From NCBI GenBank assembly GCA_022828595.1, contig JAKGHH010000002.1, forward strand, positions 106,823,254 to 106,887,253: a stretch of DNA of 64,000 nucleotides, written 5' to 3'. This DNA comes from Nelumbo lutea. Lineage: Eukaryota; Streptophyta; Magnoliopsida; Proteales; Nelumbonaceae. A program made the translations under genes and the position numbers. The stretch's first letter is position 1, and each line of letters starts with the position of its first letter. Positions 1-10,504 of this stretch are shown one piece after another. The notes below the pieces were generated by a model. The model did no database searches. It was not told the DNA's origin and saw only the letters and a list, made by a program, of their open reading frames with translations.

Positions 1-556
1 TACTTGAAAGGTGTTCTATTTGCCAAATATGAACACATGAAACTGGAGGTATACACTGATGCTGATTGGACTGGATGTATTGATGATAGGAGATCCCCTT
101 CGGGATCTTGTGCTATGGTGGCAAGGAACATTGTCTCATGGAGGAGTAAGAAACAATTTGTAGTTACTAGATCCTCTGTTGAAGCAAAGTACAAGGCAGT
201 GGCACATGGAGTGTCAAAATTACTGTGGCTACAATCACTTTTAGAAGAGTTGGGAGTTGACTATGAAAATCCAATGATGCTCTATTGTGAAAACTGGGTA
301 GCTATCAACATTGCACATAATCATGTTCAACATGACAACTAAGAACATAGAGATTGATAGACATTTTATACGGGAAAGAGTTGCTTTAGGGGAAGTTTGC
401 TTGCCATTTATCTCTTCAGAAGAGCAGTTGGATGATATTTTGACCAAGGGTGTTCCAAGAGGGAAGCTGACACACTATATAAGCATGCTGGGCATGATTG
501 ACATCTATGCTCAGCTTGAGGGGGAGTGTAGAGAGACTGGGCTGAATGGGCCCTAG
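1..556 (+). pseudogene. Ty1/copia RNase H, 3' end of pol (frameshifted)
   Basis: C-terminal RNase H of a copia polyprotein, which degrades the RNA strand during reverse transcription. The first frame runs from position 4 to 342 and shows the family motifs YTDADWTG, RSSVEAKYKA and LYCENWVA. At about 340 a small deletion shifts the frame, and the protein continues in the frame of 311-556 with KNIEIDRHFIRE and DDILTKG. The active-site aspartates of DADW are present, but AEAEY is changed to VEAKY. The protein is cut off by the left edge of the window, and a polypurine tract plus LTR follow directly. It cannot be functional because of the frameshift. The family assignment is firm; the age is not measured. 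Confidence 0.9.
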
Positions 557-835
557 TATCTATTCTTTTATTTATGTAGTGTATTATTTATTTTCTTTGT
601 TAATGGGCCTGTTACTTCTTTTTATAAGTTTATTTTAAGTTCTTGCTTAGCTGACCGCCCACTTAAGGGCATACTTGTAATTAACTTAGAAAATGAAGAT
701 TAACAAAAGGATTAGTGAGGGGAGAGAAGAGATTATCAAACTCTTCTTCTTCTTCCTCTTCTTTTCTCCATCTTCTTCTATTTTGTTGTTTTCTACCTTT
801 CTTCCACTTTCTTCTCTATTTTTAATCAAGTTTGT
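527..835 (+). repeat. Copia 3' LTR
   Basis: The LTR starts with TGTAGAGAG right after the polypurine tract GAGGGGGAG at 518-526, as expected for a 3' LTR. It is T-rich and holds a CTT-rich run at about 735-775. An internal stretch resembles part of the LTR at 12.8 kb (GCCGCCC, then AAGGGCAT and CTTGTAAT), so the two copia elements are probably distant members of one lineage. The right end, near 830, is a guess. Confidence 0.65.
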
Positions 836-1514
836 ATCAGCTTTAGAAGACTGATTTACTTCTTAGCTAAATTATCTCAGTCAACTTTCCCTCATCCCGT
901 CAACTATTGGGGCTAGTTCTAAACCATTCCTAATGGGCTCATTTCTAACGTTATCCTCCATAGCAAGCTAGCCTTGTCACTCATCCATGTCAGCATCCTC
1001 ATCACCTATACCCATATTCTAGGCATGTTTATCTATTTATTTGATAAGTAACTTGACATCAATAATAATGCGTATATCCCTTTGTTTGACCCTTCCCTAC
1101 AAAGGGTCAAAACTTTTGTATCCTAACCATTTCAGAAAGAAGAATATGTATTCTACATTTCTACACATGATGTTTCTTAATTGCCCAACATTTAGAAGCT
1201 TGAACTATAAAGAAAATGAAACAAGAAAAAAAAAAATTTGTCAAGTTTCAAGCTTTTGCATCATTGTTACCTTTTAAAGATTTTCTTTCCTTTTTCTTGG
1301 TCTTTTCAAACAAGAAATGGACTCAAAGTTCAAAATACCAATTTGTTGTCAAAGCTCAATAGATCAAAGAAAAAAAGATACAAATGGACTTGAGTCAATA
1401 CATGAAACCAAGCATGCTTGCTCAACCACCAAAATCCCTTACATATAAATCATCTTTGTAAGGCATAGAATCAAGAACAGGATATCATTTAGAAATATGT
1501 TTCTTAAAAGGCAT
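836..1514. other. No gene seen
   Basis: AT-rich, with only short shadow frames. No exon, tRNA or clear repeat is seen. If the ceramidase gene to the right is intact, this stretch is part of its first coding intron. Confidence 0.5.
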
Positions 1515-1712
1515 TGTTGAACAAGAGAAGAGAGGAGGAAGAGAGGAAGAGAAGAGAAGAGAGGAGAGGCGAGAGGACTGAATGCCTCAAAAGAATACTT
1601 CAGGCGAAAGAAGCAGTTGTTATTTATACTATACTGGTCGTACAACATAAAAGAATGGAAAATTACAGAAATACCCCTGCAGTACTAAACCTGTGTACAA
1701 CATCTATCACCA
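1515..1712 (-). repeat. Short copia 3' LTR, minus strand
   Basis: On the minus strand a polypurine tract GAGGGGGAG (1721-1713) is followed by a short LTR that starts TGGTGATAGATG and ends GTTCAACA. The TATA-like TATAAATAAC lies inside it. About 200 bp is short but within the range seen for plant copia elements. The 5' LTR of this copy is not present in the window. Confidence 0.65.
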
Positions 1713-1716
1713 CTCC

Positions 1717-2765
1717 CCCTCAAGTTGGGGAAAAGATATCAATCATGCCCAACTTGTCACAGAGATCATGATGTCTGGAATAGTTTAGCCCTTTTGTAAA
1801 GATGTCTGCCAGTTGGTCTTCAAAGCTGACATAGGGAGTACATACTTCACCTGTGATGACTTTCTCTCTGATAAAATGCTTGTCAACTTCGATGTGCTTC
1901 GTTCTATCATGTAGCACCGGGTTAGCAGCAATAACTTATAGCTACTTTGTTATCACAGAATAGAGTTATGGGTTTGTCCACTGGGAAACCCAACTCACTC
2001 AACAGATTCTTTATCCACATACCTTTAGCTACTCCGTGGGTCATTGCACGGTATTCAGCTTCAGCACTAGATCTAGCCACCACGGTTTGTTTTTAAATCC
2101 TCCAAGTAACGAGGTTCCCTCCTACAAAGGTACAGTAACCACTAGTAGACTTTCTGTCACTTTGAGATCCAGCCCAATCCACATCTATATAAACTTCAAC
2201 TCTCAAATGCCCGTGCCTTTGAAATAACAAGCCAGCACCAAGAAACTTCTTAAGATATCGTAGTATCCTCTCTGCTGCTTCAAGATGAGTGGACCTAGGT
2301 GCATGCATGAACTGACTGAGGACACCAACAGTATATGCAATGTCTGGACGGGTCATAGAGAGATATAACAATCTCCGTACAAGCCTCTGAAATTGTTTCA
2401 CATCTTTAAGAGGTTCACCCTGGCTGTCACTTAATTTACGGTTAGGGTCAATGGGAGAGTCAATTGGCTTAACCGCCATCTTTCCAGTGTCCTGAAGCAA
2501 ATCTGGGGCATATTTCCTTTTGGAGATAAAGATACCCTTTTTTGATCGAGCAACTTCAATTCCAAGGAAGTATTTGGCAGGTCCTAGATCCTTCACTTCA
2601 AACTGAGTGGCAAGGAAACCCTTCAACCTTTGAATTTCATCCTTCCAGTCACCGATAACAATTATGTCATCCACATATACTATTAAGGAAGCCATTTTAT
2701 CTTCTCCCCTTTTCACAAACAGTGTGTGATCTGATTGACATTGCTTGTATCCCTATTGCTGAACC
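1717..2765 (-). pseudogene. Ty1/copia reverse transcriptase C-terminus and RNase H
   Basis: The 3' half of a copia pol gene. The longest frame (2716 to 2093) begins in the palm of the reverse transcriptase, with the catalytic YVDD at residues 14-17. It continues through GPAKYFLGIEVA and YLSMTRPDIAY into RNase H (DVDWAGSQSDRKSTSGY). Near 2090 the frame shifts; RSSAEAEYRAM and FCDNKVAI are readable in another frame, and the protein ends in 1917-1720 with RTKHIEVDKHFI and DIFTKGL. Upstream of 2716 a further shifted frame reads SDHTLFVK, so homology reaches about 2765. Gag, protease and integrase are absent. It lies 3' of the ceramidase exon in the same orientation, so probably inside that gene's intron. 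Confidence 0.9.
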
Positions 2766-3206
2766 AAGGAAAGTCACTTTCTTTTCTGTTTTTCTTTTCT
2801 TTTCTTTTCTTTTTCCACTTTCTTTGCAACCAAAAACTTAAAGAACAAAGATAGAAAGAAAACAAAACAAAACAAACATGCACAGGATATAGGGTCAGGT
2901 TACAAAACACAACCATAAGGAACAAAAGATTAGCCAGCCCAAATTTTACTTTCTCTTCAATTGCTTTTCTAACTAACCCTAATGAAGAAAATTATGAGCA
3001 AGGAGCCCCAAATAAATTAGGAAGTAAAGATGACCAGAAGGAAGATGACAATTACATTAAAACCATTGAATCTAACTTAGAGATTTAAATTAGAAAAATA
3101 AAATAACATTTTAAAAAACTTGGTCTAAGGACCATTTTATCATGCTGGGAAAGAAGTTAATAAAAAGGAAAACCAGTAAGAGATGGCATAGCAGAAAGAA
3201 ACTTAC
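2766..3206. other. Likely intron sequence of the ceramidase gene
   Basis: Contains a TTTTC-rich run at about 2780-2815 and otherwise AT-rich sequence with no coding signal. It sits just downstream of the ceramidase exon on that gene's strand, starting with its splice donor. Confidence 0.5.
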
Positions 3207-3505
3207 ACATGCTGTAGTGTTGCATGGAATAACATGCTCCCAATGGCAAGTATCATATTAGATATGTGAAGTACACTAAATCTCTTCTCAAATCGTTGTC
3301 TCAAGGCATTTATAAGCCCAATGAGTGCCAAAAGAATGGTTGGAATATTTGATATAGTGTTATAGAATTCTGCAATGTAGGAAGAATGGACATAATTTTT
3401 CTCACACCAGTCTGTGGTGGATGTAACAGGACCCCAGAAGCTTGATACTTTAGTTGACATTCTCAAATGTATATACTCTGAAGTTGACAAATACAAATAC
3501 TCTGC
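3207..3505 (-). CDS. ACER: Alkaline ceramidase (ACER type), first coding exon
   Basis: Alkaline ceramidases are multipass ER/Golgi membrane enzymes that cleave ceramide or phytoceramide into a sphingoid base and a fatty acid. The exon encodes the N-terminus. From the ATG at 3460-3458 it reads MSTKVSSFWGPVTST, then WCEKNYVHSSYIAEFYNTIS, a membrane segment with ILLALIGLINALRQRFEKRF, and NMILAIGSMLFHATLQHV. The conserved E of the WCE motif and the first H (FHATL) are present. The exon ends at a GTAAGT donor (minus strand, 3206-3201). It seems to begin at an acceptor TTTTCTGCAG (about 3515-3506), which implies an intron in the 5' leader. About 85 of roughly 255 residues are encoded here. The next exon was not found to the left, so it should lie beyond the window edge behind an intron filled with copia remnants. 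No disabling change is seen in this exon. Confidence 0.9.
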
Positions 3506-4248
3506 CTGCAGAAAACAATGTAAAGTCATTGCTTGCATCACCAACTAATAACTTTGTATTGCTATCACTCAATAAATGGAAAAAACAATTACAAAAAAGA
3601 CCAACCTTAGAGTTCAAACAATACAAACTTGACAGTACAAAGTAGTAAAACACAAAAATGATAAAAGTGGTATATCAATGCATCTTTTCTATTATACTAA
3701 TCAACAGATAAAAACAAACAATACCAACCTTAGAGTTCCAGTCTTTATCCCAACTATTTGGGGTCGGAAAGTAGTAATTTGTGTGTAATAATTAAGGAAA
3801 ATAGCCTTAACTACATTAATACGGAGGACTTGTTTAACACATCGGACCATTTTACAAGTACAATCCCCTCCCAACTTGTGGAGATAGTTTCTGGTTTGAC
3901 AAATGAACTTGTCCAAACTCCAAATGTAGTGTACCCGGTACCATTTTGAGAGCAGATGAAGATGAGACATCAGGCATGCACTAGCATCCACGGAGGAACC
4001 TAAGCACCTTGACGCTTAATATTTAGGTTTGCCCTTGGATTAAAGGAAAAAAAAAGCCATTACCCAATGTTGGTCCCAGTATATCTGGGGTGTTGGGAGG
4101 GTGGACTGGATATAGTCGCTGTTATCAGACTCAAACCTGCATTCTCATGGTTATCAAACCAAGGTTTTACCATTACACCAAGCAATAGCCCCTAGGTTTG
4201 CCCCAAGATAGAAACCTGAAAGTCACTTTCCTTTTTTTTGGAAGGGGG
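3506..4248. other. No gene seen
   Basis: Upstream of the ceramidase exon on its strand, so probably leader-intron or promoter-side DNA. A 15-bp direct repeat CCAACCTTAGAGTTC occurs at 3601 and 3724. The words CAACTATTTGGGGTCGG near 3750 resemble sequence often seen in dispersed plant repeats. No first exon could be placed. Confidence 0.4.
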
Positions 4249-4466
4249 TGTATATACAGAGATAGTGATGGCTGAATTGTAATTTTGCTTTCTTGTTGTA
4301 CCATTACTTTTCTATTCTTTTTACCTTGTACATTACTTAGTGTATTACAAGGACAGAAGTGTCCTTTTACATCTTTTAATATAAATGGCGTCTTCTTGGT
4401 GCGGTTTGCACATTAGACACAACCCCCAAATCTGCTGTGTTCTCTCTTGTACGAACTGCACTAACA
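4249..4466 (+). repeat. Copia 5' LTR
   Basis: Starts TGTATATAC and ends CTAACA, directly before the primer-binding site. A TATA-like AATATAAATGG at about 4378 is the probable promoter of the element. No matching 3' LTR was found in the window. Confidence 0.7.
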
Positions 4467-4478
4467 TGGTATCAGAGC
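4467..4478 (+). promoter_or_regulatory. Primer-binding site for initiator tRNA-Met
   Basis: TGGTATCAGAGC, complementary to the 3' end of plant initiator tRNA-Met and standard for plant copia elements, abuts the LTR end. Confidence 0.85.
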
Positions 4479-4982
4479 AGCTTTAGTGTGGAAATTAGTT
4501 TGGTGAACCAAGACTAACAATCAAGTTACTGTTCACGGTTACCATTCACGTTACTGTTCACGCAAGGTCTATTCATGTGGGGTTCATTTTATTTGGATTT
4601 GATCTCAGACTTTGTTCTCTTATATTCAGCATCAAGTTGGGTCTATTTCTCAACCTATTTGGACTGGCATATCCTTCTTTCTTGGACTGTTCTGATGAAG
4701 ACAAGAAATCTGAATTTTCTGGACTGGGATGCCACTCAGGTCGGTTTTTCGGGGTTTTCTTTCAAAAAGTTGATCCGTTTGCTCTAAAAATTTAGATCTG
4801 GTGTCGCCCTAGGCTGTTCCTACAGCCATAGAAATTTGGTGAAGATTGGAGTTGGTTTGCTAGGGTTTTGATCCCTCCCTTTGTTTGGTTCGTCTGTGAA
4901 CCTTCCGGTTTTGGACTGTGAACATATTTCTTTTTCTATTTTCAGACTGTTAGAGACTATTTTCTTCATCTTTTCCCTTACT

Positions 4983-6990
4983 ATGGCATCTGAAAGAGGT
5001 GATGTTCTTCCTATTAAGATCAATGGAACCAACTATGCCTATGCAATAGCTAGAAGTGGAAGGTGACTCCAAACTGGTAATCGGCTGGATGAAAGGAAGA
5101 AAGTTAGGTGCATGGACTTACAGGCAACCGTTAAGGGAAATATTGTACTTAGCAAAGGAGTTAAGGGTATAGTTTAAGTGGGTAAGATCAGAAAATGGAA
5201 TCGTCGATGCTCTAGCAAAGCAAGGAGTAAATAGGGGGGCTTTAATTTGGGCTTGCTTGTAAACTGTTTATGACTTGGTCTCTTTAGCTATCCTTTGGGT
5301 GGTGACAGCTGTACCTTTTTAATCTTCTTAATGAAAGTTACCGTTTCCTATAAAAAAAAGGGAACCAACTATGCCTTATGGAAGCTCCATTTTTAGTTTT
5401 ATGTTAAGGCAAGGGGTTGTGGGGCTATATTGATGGATCCACAACTGTGCCTGAGTGACTGATGCAAAAGGGCTGTAGGCTTGGAAGATTAATAATGCCC
5501 ATATTGCATCCTGAATTCTAAGTTTAGTCACTACTGATGTTGCTATCCCTACGAGGGATCTCCAGACAGCCAAGGAGATGTATGATATCTCGAAAAGCTT
5601 TATCAACAGTCCAACATCTCACGACAATATCCGATTGAAACTAAGTTATTTCCTACAGCCAGGGTGAAAGAAAAATTCAAGAATATTATGCGGGGTTCAT
5701 CAATCTTTGGGAAGAGTATGAGCTTATTCACATGGGTGAAATGTCCTCAACTTCCTGTATCAAAACTTTGAAGGAACATTTTGACAAAAGGAAAGTAATG
5801 CACTTTTTCATACATCTCTGACCTGAGTATGAAGTAATAAGATCAAGCATTTTATGTAGAGACACTGTACCATAACTTGATACTATTTTGGGTGAATTAC
5901 TCAGAGAGGAAACCAGGATAATCACTTCAAGAATGATATAGTAGAGGTTGTATTTTTAGAAACAGGTAAGTCCAAACCAAAGGACTTATCCAGTGTGCAG
6001 TGTTACAAGTGCAAAAAATTTGGTCATGTGATATCCCATTGTAAGAAAAAAATACGCACTTACTACAAGAAATTTGGTCACATTATTACTGAATGCCCCA
6101 CAAGATCACCTAAAGGAAACCAATCTAGTGGGAAAAAGAGACATCACAAGGCATATCAAACCTCAGTTGAGGGATCAGATGATACATCATCCTCCACATC
6201 TCAGACCAAAAATGACACTGCAAATGTTATGACTAAAGAAAAGATTCGGAAGTTGATGTCCTTGGAAATCTCCTCTGCATTTTCTGCTTTTGGTTTGTCT
6301 AGTAAGTATGCCTACTATTGTGCCTCTCTTAGTCATCTCTAGATAATAGATTCTAGTGCTTCCAGTCATATGATGGGAGCTACATGTGATCAGCCATCCT
6401 ATCCTCTTCCTTCTAGCAAACACATTGTTACAGCCAATGGTGAGCAACTTGATATTTCTAGCTGTAATTATCTCACCTTATCTACCTCTTGCTCTTCCCC
6501 TATCAAGTTACCACAGACGTTATTTATTCCTAGACTTGCAATAAATTTAATACCAGCTGGTCTAACTTGTTGAACATGGTCACACTGTCACCTTCTCACC
6601 TAATGGTTGTTTGATACAGGACCAACACACTAGAGAGCTGAAGGGGGAGTAGCGTAGACCAGGATGGCTATTCACTCTAGAATTTGAGAAGAGACCTACT
6701 TCTCTAGCAACTAGTTCTTGTTTACTTTCTACTACTTCCTTATCTTGTAATAATGATTGGAATATTTGGCATCGTTAGTTCGGCAATCCTTTTGCAAAGA
6801 AACTTGATTTACTTATTTCATCTGAATGTTTACCATTATCTTCTTCTGTTTCTTGTTGTCAGTCCATTAAGCATGATGATCAACGTGACCCACTGGGTGA
6901 AAACATCGTTATTCAACACACAGCAACAGTTGACATCATTAGAGGATGGCAGAATATCGGGGCCTCATAGACTACCAGGGGTGGCATAGT
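4983..6990 (+). pseudogene. Copia gag and protease remnant
   Basis: Gag coats the RNA; the aspartic protease matures the polyprotein. An ATG at 4983 opens with MASERGDVLPIKINGTNYA, the usual copia gag start, and is interrupted by a LINE at 5041. After the LINE, gag is full of stops. The frame at 5995-6342 carries one good zinc knuckle (CYKCKKFGHVISHC) and a second that has lost its first cysteine pair (TYYKKFGHIITEC). The protease region reads IIDSSASSHMMG at about 6348, with the expected DSGAS changed to DSSAS. The frame at 6370-6573 continues to LFIPRLAINLI. A pre-integrase remnant fades out before 6990. No integrase core or reverse transcriptase is seen. Confidence 0.85.
5041..5360 (+). 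mobile_element. 5'-truncated LINE tail inserted in copia gag, 16-bp TSD
   Basis: Both sides carry GGAACCAACTATGCCT (5025-5040 and 5361-5376). The insert holds the end of a LINE RNase H (EGDSKLVIGWMKGRK; later NGIVDALAKQGVNRG), a 3' UTR and a short A tail (TATAAAAAAAAG). The long duplication, A tail and 5' truncation are hallmarks of target-primed reverse transcription. Confidence 0.9.
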
Positions 6991-7022
6991 GTTTGGTTTC
7001 TCTTGTATAGATATATTCATTA

Positions 7023-7038
7023 CTTTTTTTTGATAAAT
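7023..7038 (-). mobile_element. Micro-retroinsertion, 16 bp with 12-bp TSD
   Basis: ATATATTCATTA is present at 7011-7022 and again at 7039-7050. Between them lies CTTTTTTTTGATAAAT, which on the minus strand reads ATTTATCAAAAAAAAG, that is, a few bases ending TC plus an A tail. The surroundings are AT-rich, so chance is a real alternative. Confidence 0.45.
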
Positions 7039-7087
7039 ATATATTCATTATTTTTTATAATCAATAAAATTCATTGTTACTAATCAC

Positions 7088-7106
7088 GAGAGAGAGAGAG
7101 AGAGAG
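7088..7106. repeat. (GA)n microsatellite
   Basis: An uninterrupted AG/GA run of about 19 bases between a copia and a LINE fragment. Confidence 0.9.
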
Positions 7107-7249
7107 CCTCACCCACAACAAGAAACAATATCAACATTGGTCAATCACCTCCAGCTCCTAACATCAGCAAAGAAACTGATAGGCATTGGCATAAGACTGA
7201 TGTAATCCAAAGCTGGATTGCAAGACTAGTAACAAATTTAAGGAAAACT

Positions 7250-9035
7250 GGATTTGTTTGTGAATGGCTTTCAAAGCTGAAGATTAATTTGTGGCTGGAA
7301 TAAATTTAAATGAGGAAGAATTGAATGCAAAAGTGGAACCCTTAGGTTGCCCTATTTCAGCTTGGTCAATTACCTAGGTATGCCTTTGGGAGAGAACCCT
7401 TGAAAAAGTAGGTTCTAGGCACCAATAGTAGAAAGATGTGCTAAACGACTGGCAGCATGGAAGAGAAATTATCTCCCTAGGAGGAAGAATAATGTTAATA
7501 AAATCCACATTAGAAAACTTACCAGTCAACTACCTCTCAATCTTTAGGACGCCATAGAGGGAGGTGCTGAAAGTAGAGAAAATTATGAGAAACTTTGTGT
7601 GCATAGGTAATATATGGAAGAAGAATTTGGCCTTGTTGGGTAAGTGGTTGCGGAGATGGCCATTGGAGAGGGAAAAACTATGGCACGAAAGGAGAAAGTA
7701 TACATGGGCAAGAAAGTAATGGTTGGGATGCTGGTGTATCTTAGCAGGCTACTTTCACTTCTCCATAGAAATCCATACATGGAATTCTTGTTCAGTTTCT
7801 AAGCCTTACTAGGTAAGATGCATGTACTAGAGATAAGGTTTAGTTATGGGAAATTAGTAATTCTACTCTTAAAGACCTCCTTTCCCTCTTTGTATTCCCT
7901 TGTTTAAAAATGAACCTGTCCGATGATTTGCCTCCTTCACCTTGACTACTATTAGTTGTGACTTGGGATTTAGAAGAAACCCAAGGGATCATGAGTTTGA
8001 TCAGGTTGCTTTGCTCGTGAAACTGTCCAATGATTAGTTTGGACCCTTCCTTACCTGACTTTAGGGTATGGATGCCTCACCTCAAAGGTGTTTTCTCTTG
8101 TGCTTCCTTCTCTTCTTCATGCTCAGCCTCCTCTCGCTCTTCTTTCCCTTCTAAAGAAGTCTAGTCCAAACCCCACCCACCCAAGGTTAGTGCTCTTTGC
8201 TAGGAAGCCTCTCATGAAAAGTTAATTACATTGAACACTTTGCGAAAAAGAAGGCCTCTTTTTGCTTATCCCCTAATTGGTGTACCCTTTGTAAAGCTAT
8301 TGGTGAGAGCTGTTACCACTTGTTTATTTCTTGTCCAGTGGTTGCAAGCCTTTGGGAAAAATTATTTATACTTTTTGGACGTAGTTGGTCACCACATCTA
8401 GCAGGTTAGTGGTCTCTTTAACCCATCTACCTTTAGCTGGTCTAAGCGGAGGGATAGAATCTTCTGGAGATGTGCGAAAGTTGCATTGATTTGGACCATT
8501 TGGGAAGAAAGAAATGCTAGAATCTTCGATGATAAACAAAAGAGGATGGAGGTTATTTGGGAATATTTCATTTTTTTTTATCATCATATTTGGGAATGTT
8601 TCATTAGTAAAGCTATACATTCGGCTAAAACCGTAAATCTTTTTTCCAATTCTCCTTTGATGATATCTGGTGAAACTGGGGAGCTGTATAAAATTGTTTA
8701 GAAGCTAAGGTTAAGCCTAATCCAGCCTAGGACCCTCCTACAGAAGAGCTCATAAAACTAAACTTTGCAGCAACCTTGGAAATCTAGGGCCGTCAGGGAT
8801 ACAGGGTGTGTTTGGGGATGTGAAAGGGAATATAATTGTTTAATATTCAGGCCCAACTGAATGGGGGGACTCTATCTTTGTTGAGTTTCAAGCAGTATTG
8901 CAAGGGGTGCAGTTTCCAAGACATGAATGTGAACAGAGTGATAATTTTGGGGGACTCTAAGATGGTAGTTAGGTAGCTGACAGATCCGGACAATGTTATA
9001 TGGACCTACAAGTGTTATCTTCGCAGGAAATAAGA
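7250..9035 (+). pseudogene. LINE ORF2 remnant (reverse transcriptase end, zf-RVT, RNase H)
   Basis: Three pieces of an L1-type ORF2 occur in order but in different frames. The end of the reverse transcriptase reads ITYLGMPLGE at about 7363, then APIVERCAKRLAAWKRNYLP. The zinc-finger region (zf-RVT) reads WCTLCKAIGESCYHLFISCP at 8278-8337. A frame at 8486-8701 starts IWTIWEERNARIF. The RNase H near 8880-9010 reads VIILGDSKMVV and LTDPDNVIWTY. The 5' part is missing and many stops and shifts are present. The right end runs into a purine-rich tract (9030-9090) with no recognisable tail. Confidence 0.85.
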
Positions 9036-10504
9036 AGGAAAGGAGAAGAGAGGAAGAAGAAGAGAAGAGAAGAGGAAGAGAAGAGAAAAACAACAATATG
9101 TGTCAAAACTTCAAAACTTTGAGCTGTCAACTCCCACTAGAATAATTATTCATAATTTTCGTAAGAAAAATATAAAGTTCATGTTCAAGTATAGAAAATC
9201 AACATATCCATGAGAAAAAAATGAAATAAAAGAAAATTGAAAAAAAAAATGTGGGGACTGAACCCAGGAAAAGAAGAAAAGAAAAAGTAGTAGAAGATAG
9301 TAAAAGATAGTAAAAGAAGAAAATGTGTTGATTAAACAAAATTTTAAGTTCTACCATACTTATTGGTTCACGTTTTGAAGTCTTTGAGGGTTCAATACAG
9401 CATTTAGCAATGTTTGTGTTGGTTAAACCCAAACAAATAAGAAAATAATAAAAAGAAACTAGTATATAAACACAAAATATGAATATTTTTAGTTTATTAA
9501 TGTTTATTTTATAATTATAATCTCAAAAAAAAAACACAGAATAAAAAAGTATTTTATGATAGAAAGTACAAAACTGCTGGCGTTTAGGTGAGGCAAGCCT
9601 CTAAGGGCACCTTGTCGCCTAGGCATCACCTTGACAACTATGCTAACAGTCAGAAGTAGATACAAACAGACAAAACAAACAGATTTTAAAGAAACAACTA
9701 AAAGGAAAGAAAGAAAACCACATCTAAACCAAGATGAAACTAGGAAGAGATGAAGAGTGTGGTTGATGCTTACGGAGGACAGAGCTCAGCTGGTCCTGAT
9801 GAAAAATATGAACGACAAACAAGGAGAATTTCTGGGTGTTGAGTCTGTGGTTGGAAGCTGCAAAACCCACCAAGGCACCAACTAAAAAAAAGTTGGACAG
9901 GTTGTGATCCCTATGTTCTTTGTAGTGGTTGTTTTTGTTTGTTAAATTTTTTCTTTTTCCTTTTTTGGTTTTCTTTCTCAAACACAACACACACACATGC
10001 TCTGTCTCTTTTTTTCTTGGGTCTTCTTTCTCACTAGGAACCAGGGAGGAAAAAAAAAACTGTCTCCTCACCAGTTGAACGGAGAAGAGAATGTGAGCAG
10101 GAAAGGGTGAGGGATTCTTGGAAGTATCGGTACACTATCCACGAACTGACATTGTGCATGGTCAATGCTGTTCAAACTTTATCAGATATTACCAAAGAGA
10201 CATTGAGTCTCAATTTGTCAAGTATATATTACTTTTAATTTACGGCCAAGATTGATAATTAAACCAACTTTTATAATGAGTTAAGAAATTAAAAAGAAAT
10301 ATCAAGCAAGACTTCAATTCTAGATTTTAAGAGAAACCTTATTTATGATATACAAGGAATACTTCATGGTGAAAAATTTGTGAAATCATTGCACATATAA
10401 GGGATTCTACACAAACACATGCATACAAGCATGCACACACTGACACATACAAAAATAGCATTAACAATAGGTTATCAGGAACTTCTAGGTAACCACCCTC
10501 TGTA
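9036..10504. other. No gene seen; simple and AT-rich sequence
   Basis: Begins with a GAAGAG-rich purine tract. Near 9575-9650 a stretch with GGCGTTTAGGTGAGGC and TCGCCTAGGC resembles the ends of hAT elements such as the one at 28.1 kb, but no inverted repeat or TSD could be paired. The rest is noncoding. Confidence 0.5.

Noticed and set aside
830..850. Primer-binding site after the left copia LTR (GTTTGTATCAGC)
   Set aside because: Only a partial match, and the LTR is preceded by a polypurine tract, so it is a 3' LTR followed by flanking DNA.
3601..3738. 15-bp direct repeat CCAACCTTAGAGTTC at 3601 and 3724 as a TSD
   Set aside because: The enclosed 108 bp has no A tail and no inverted ends, so an insertion is not supported.
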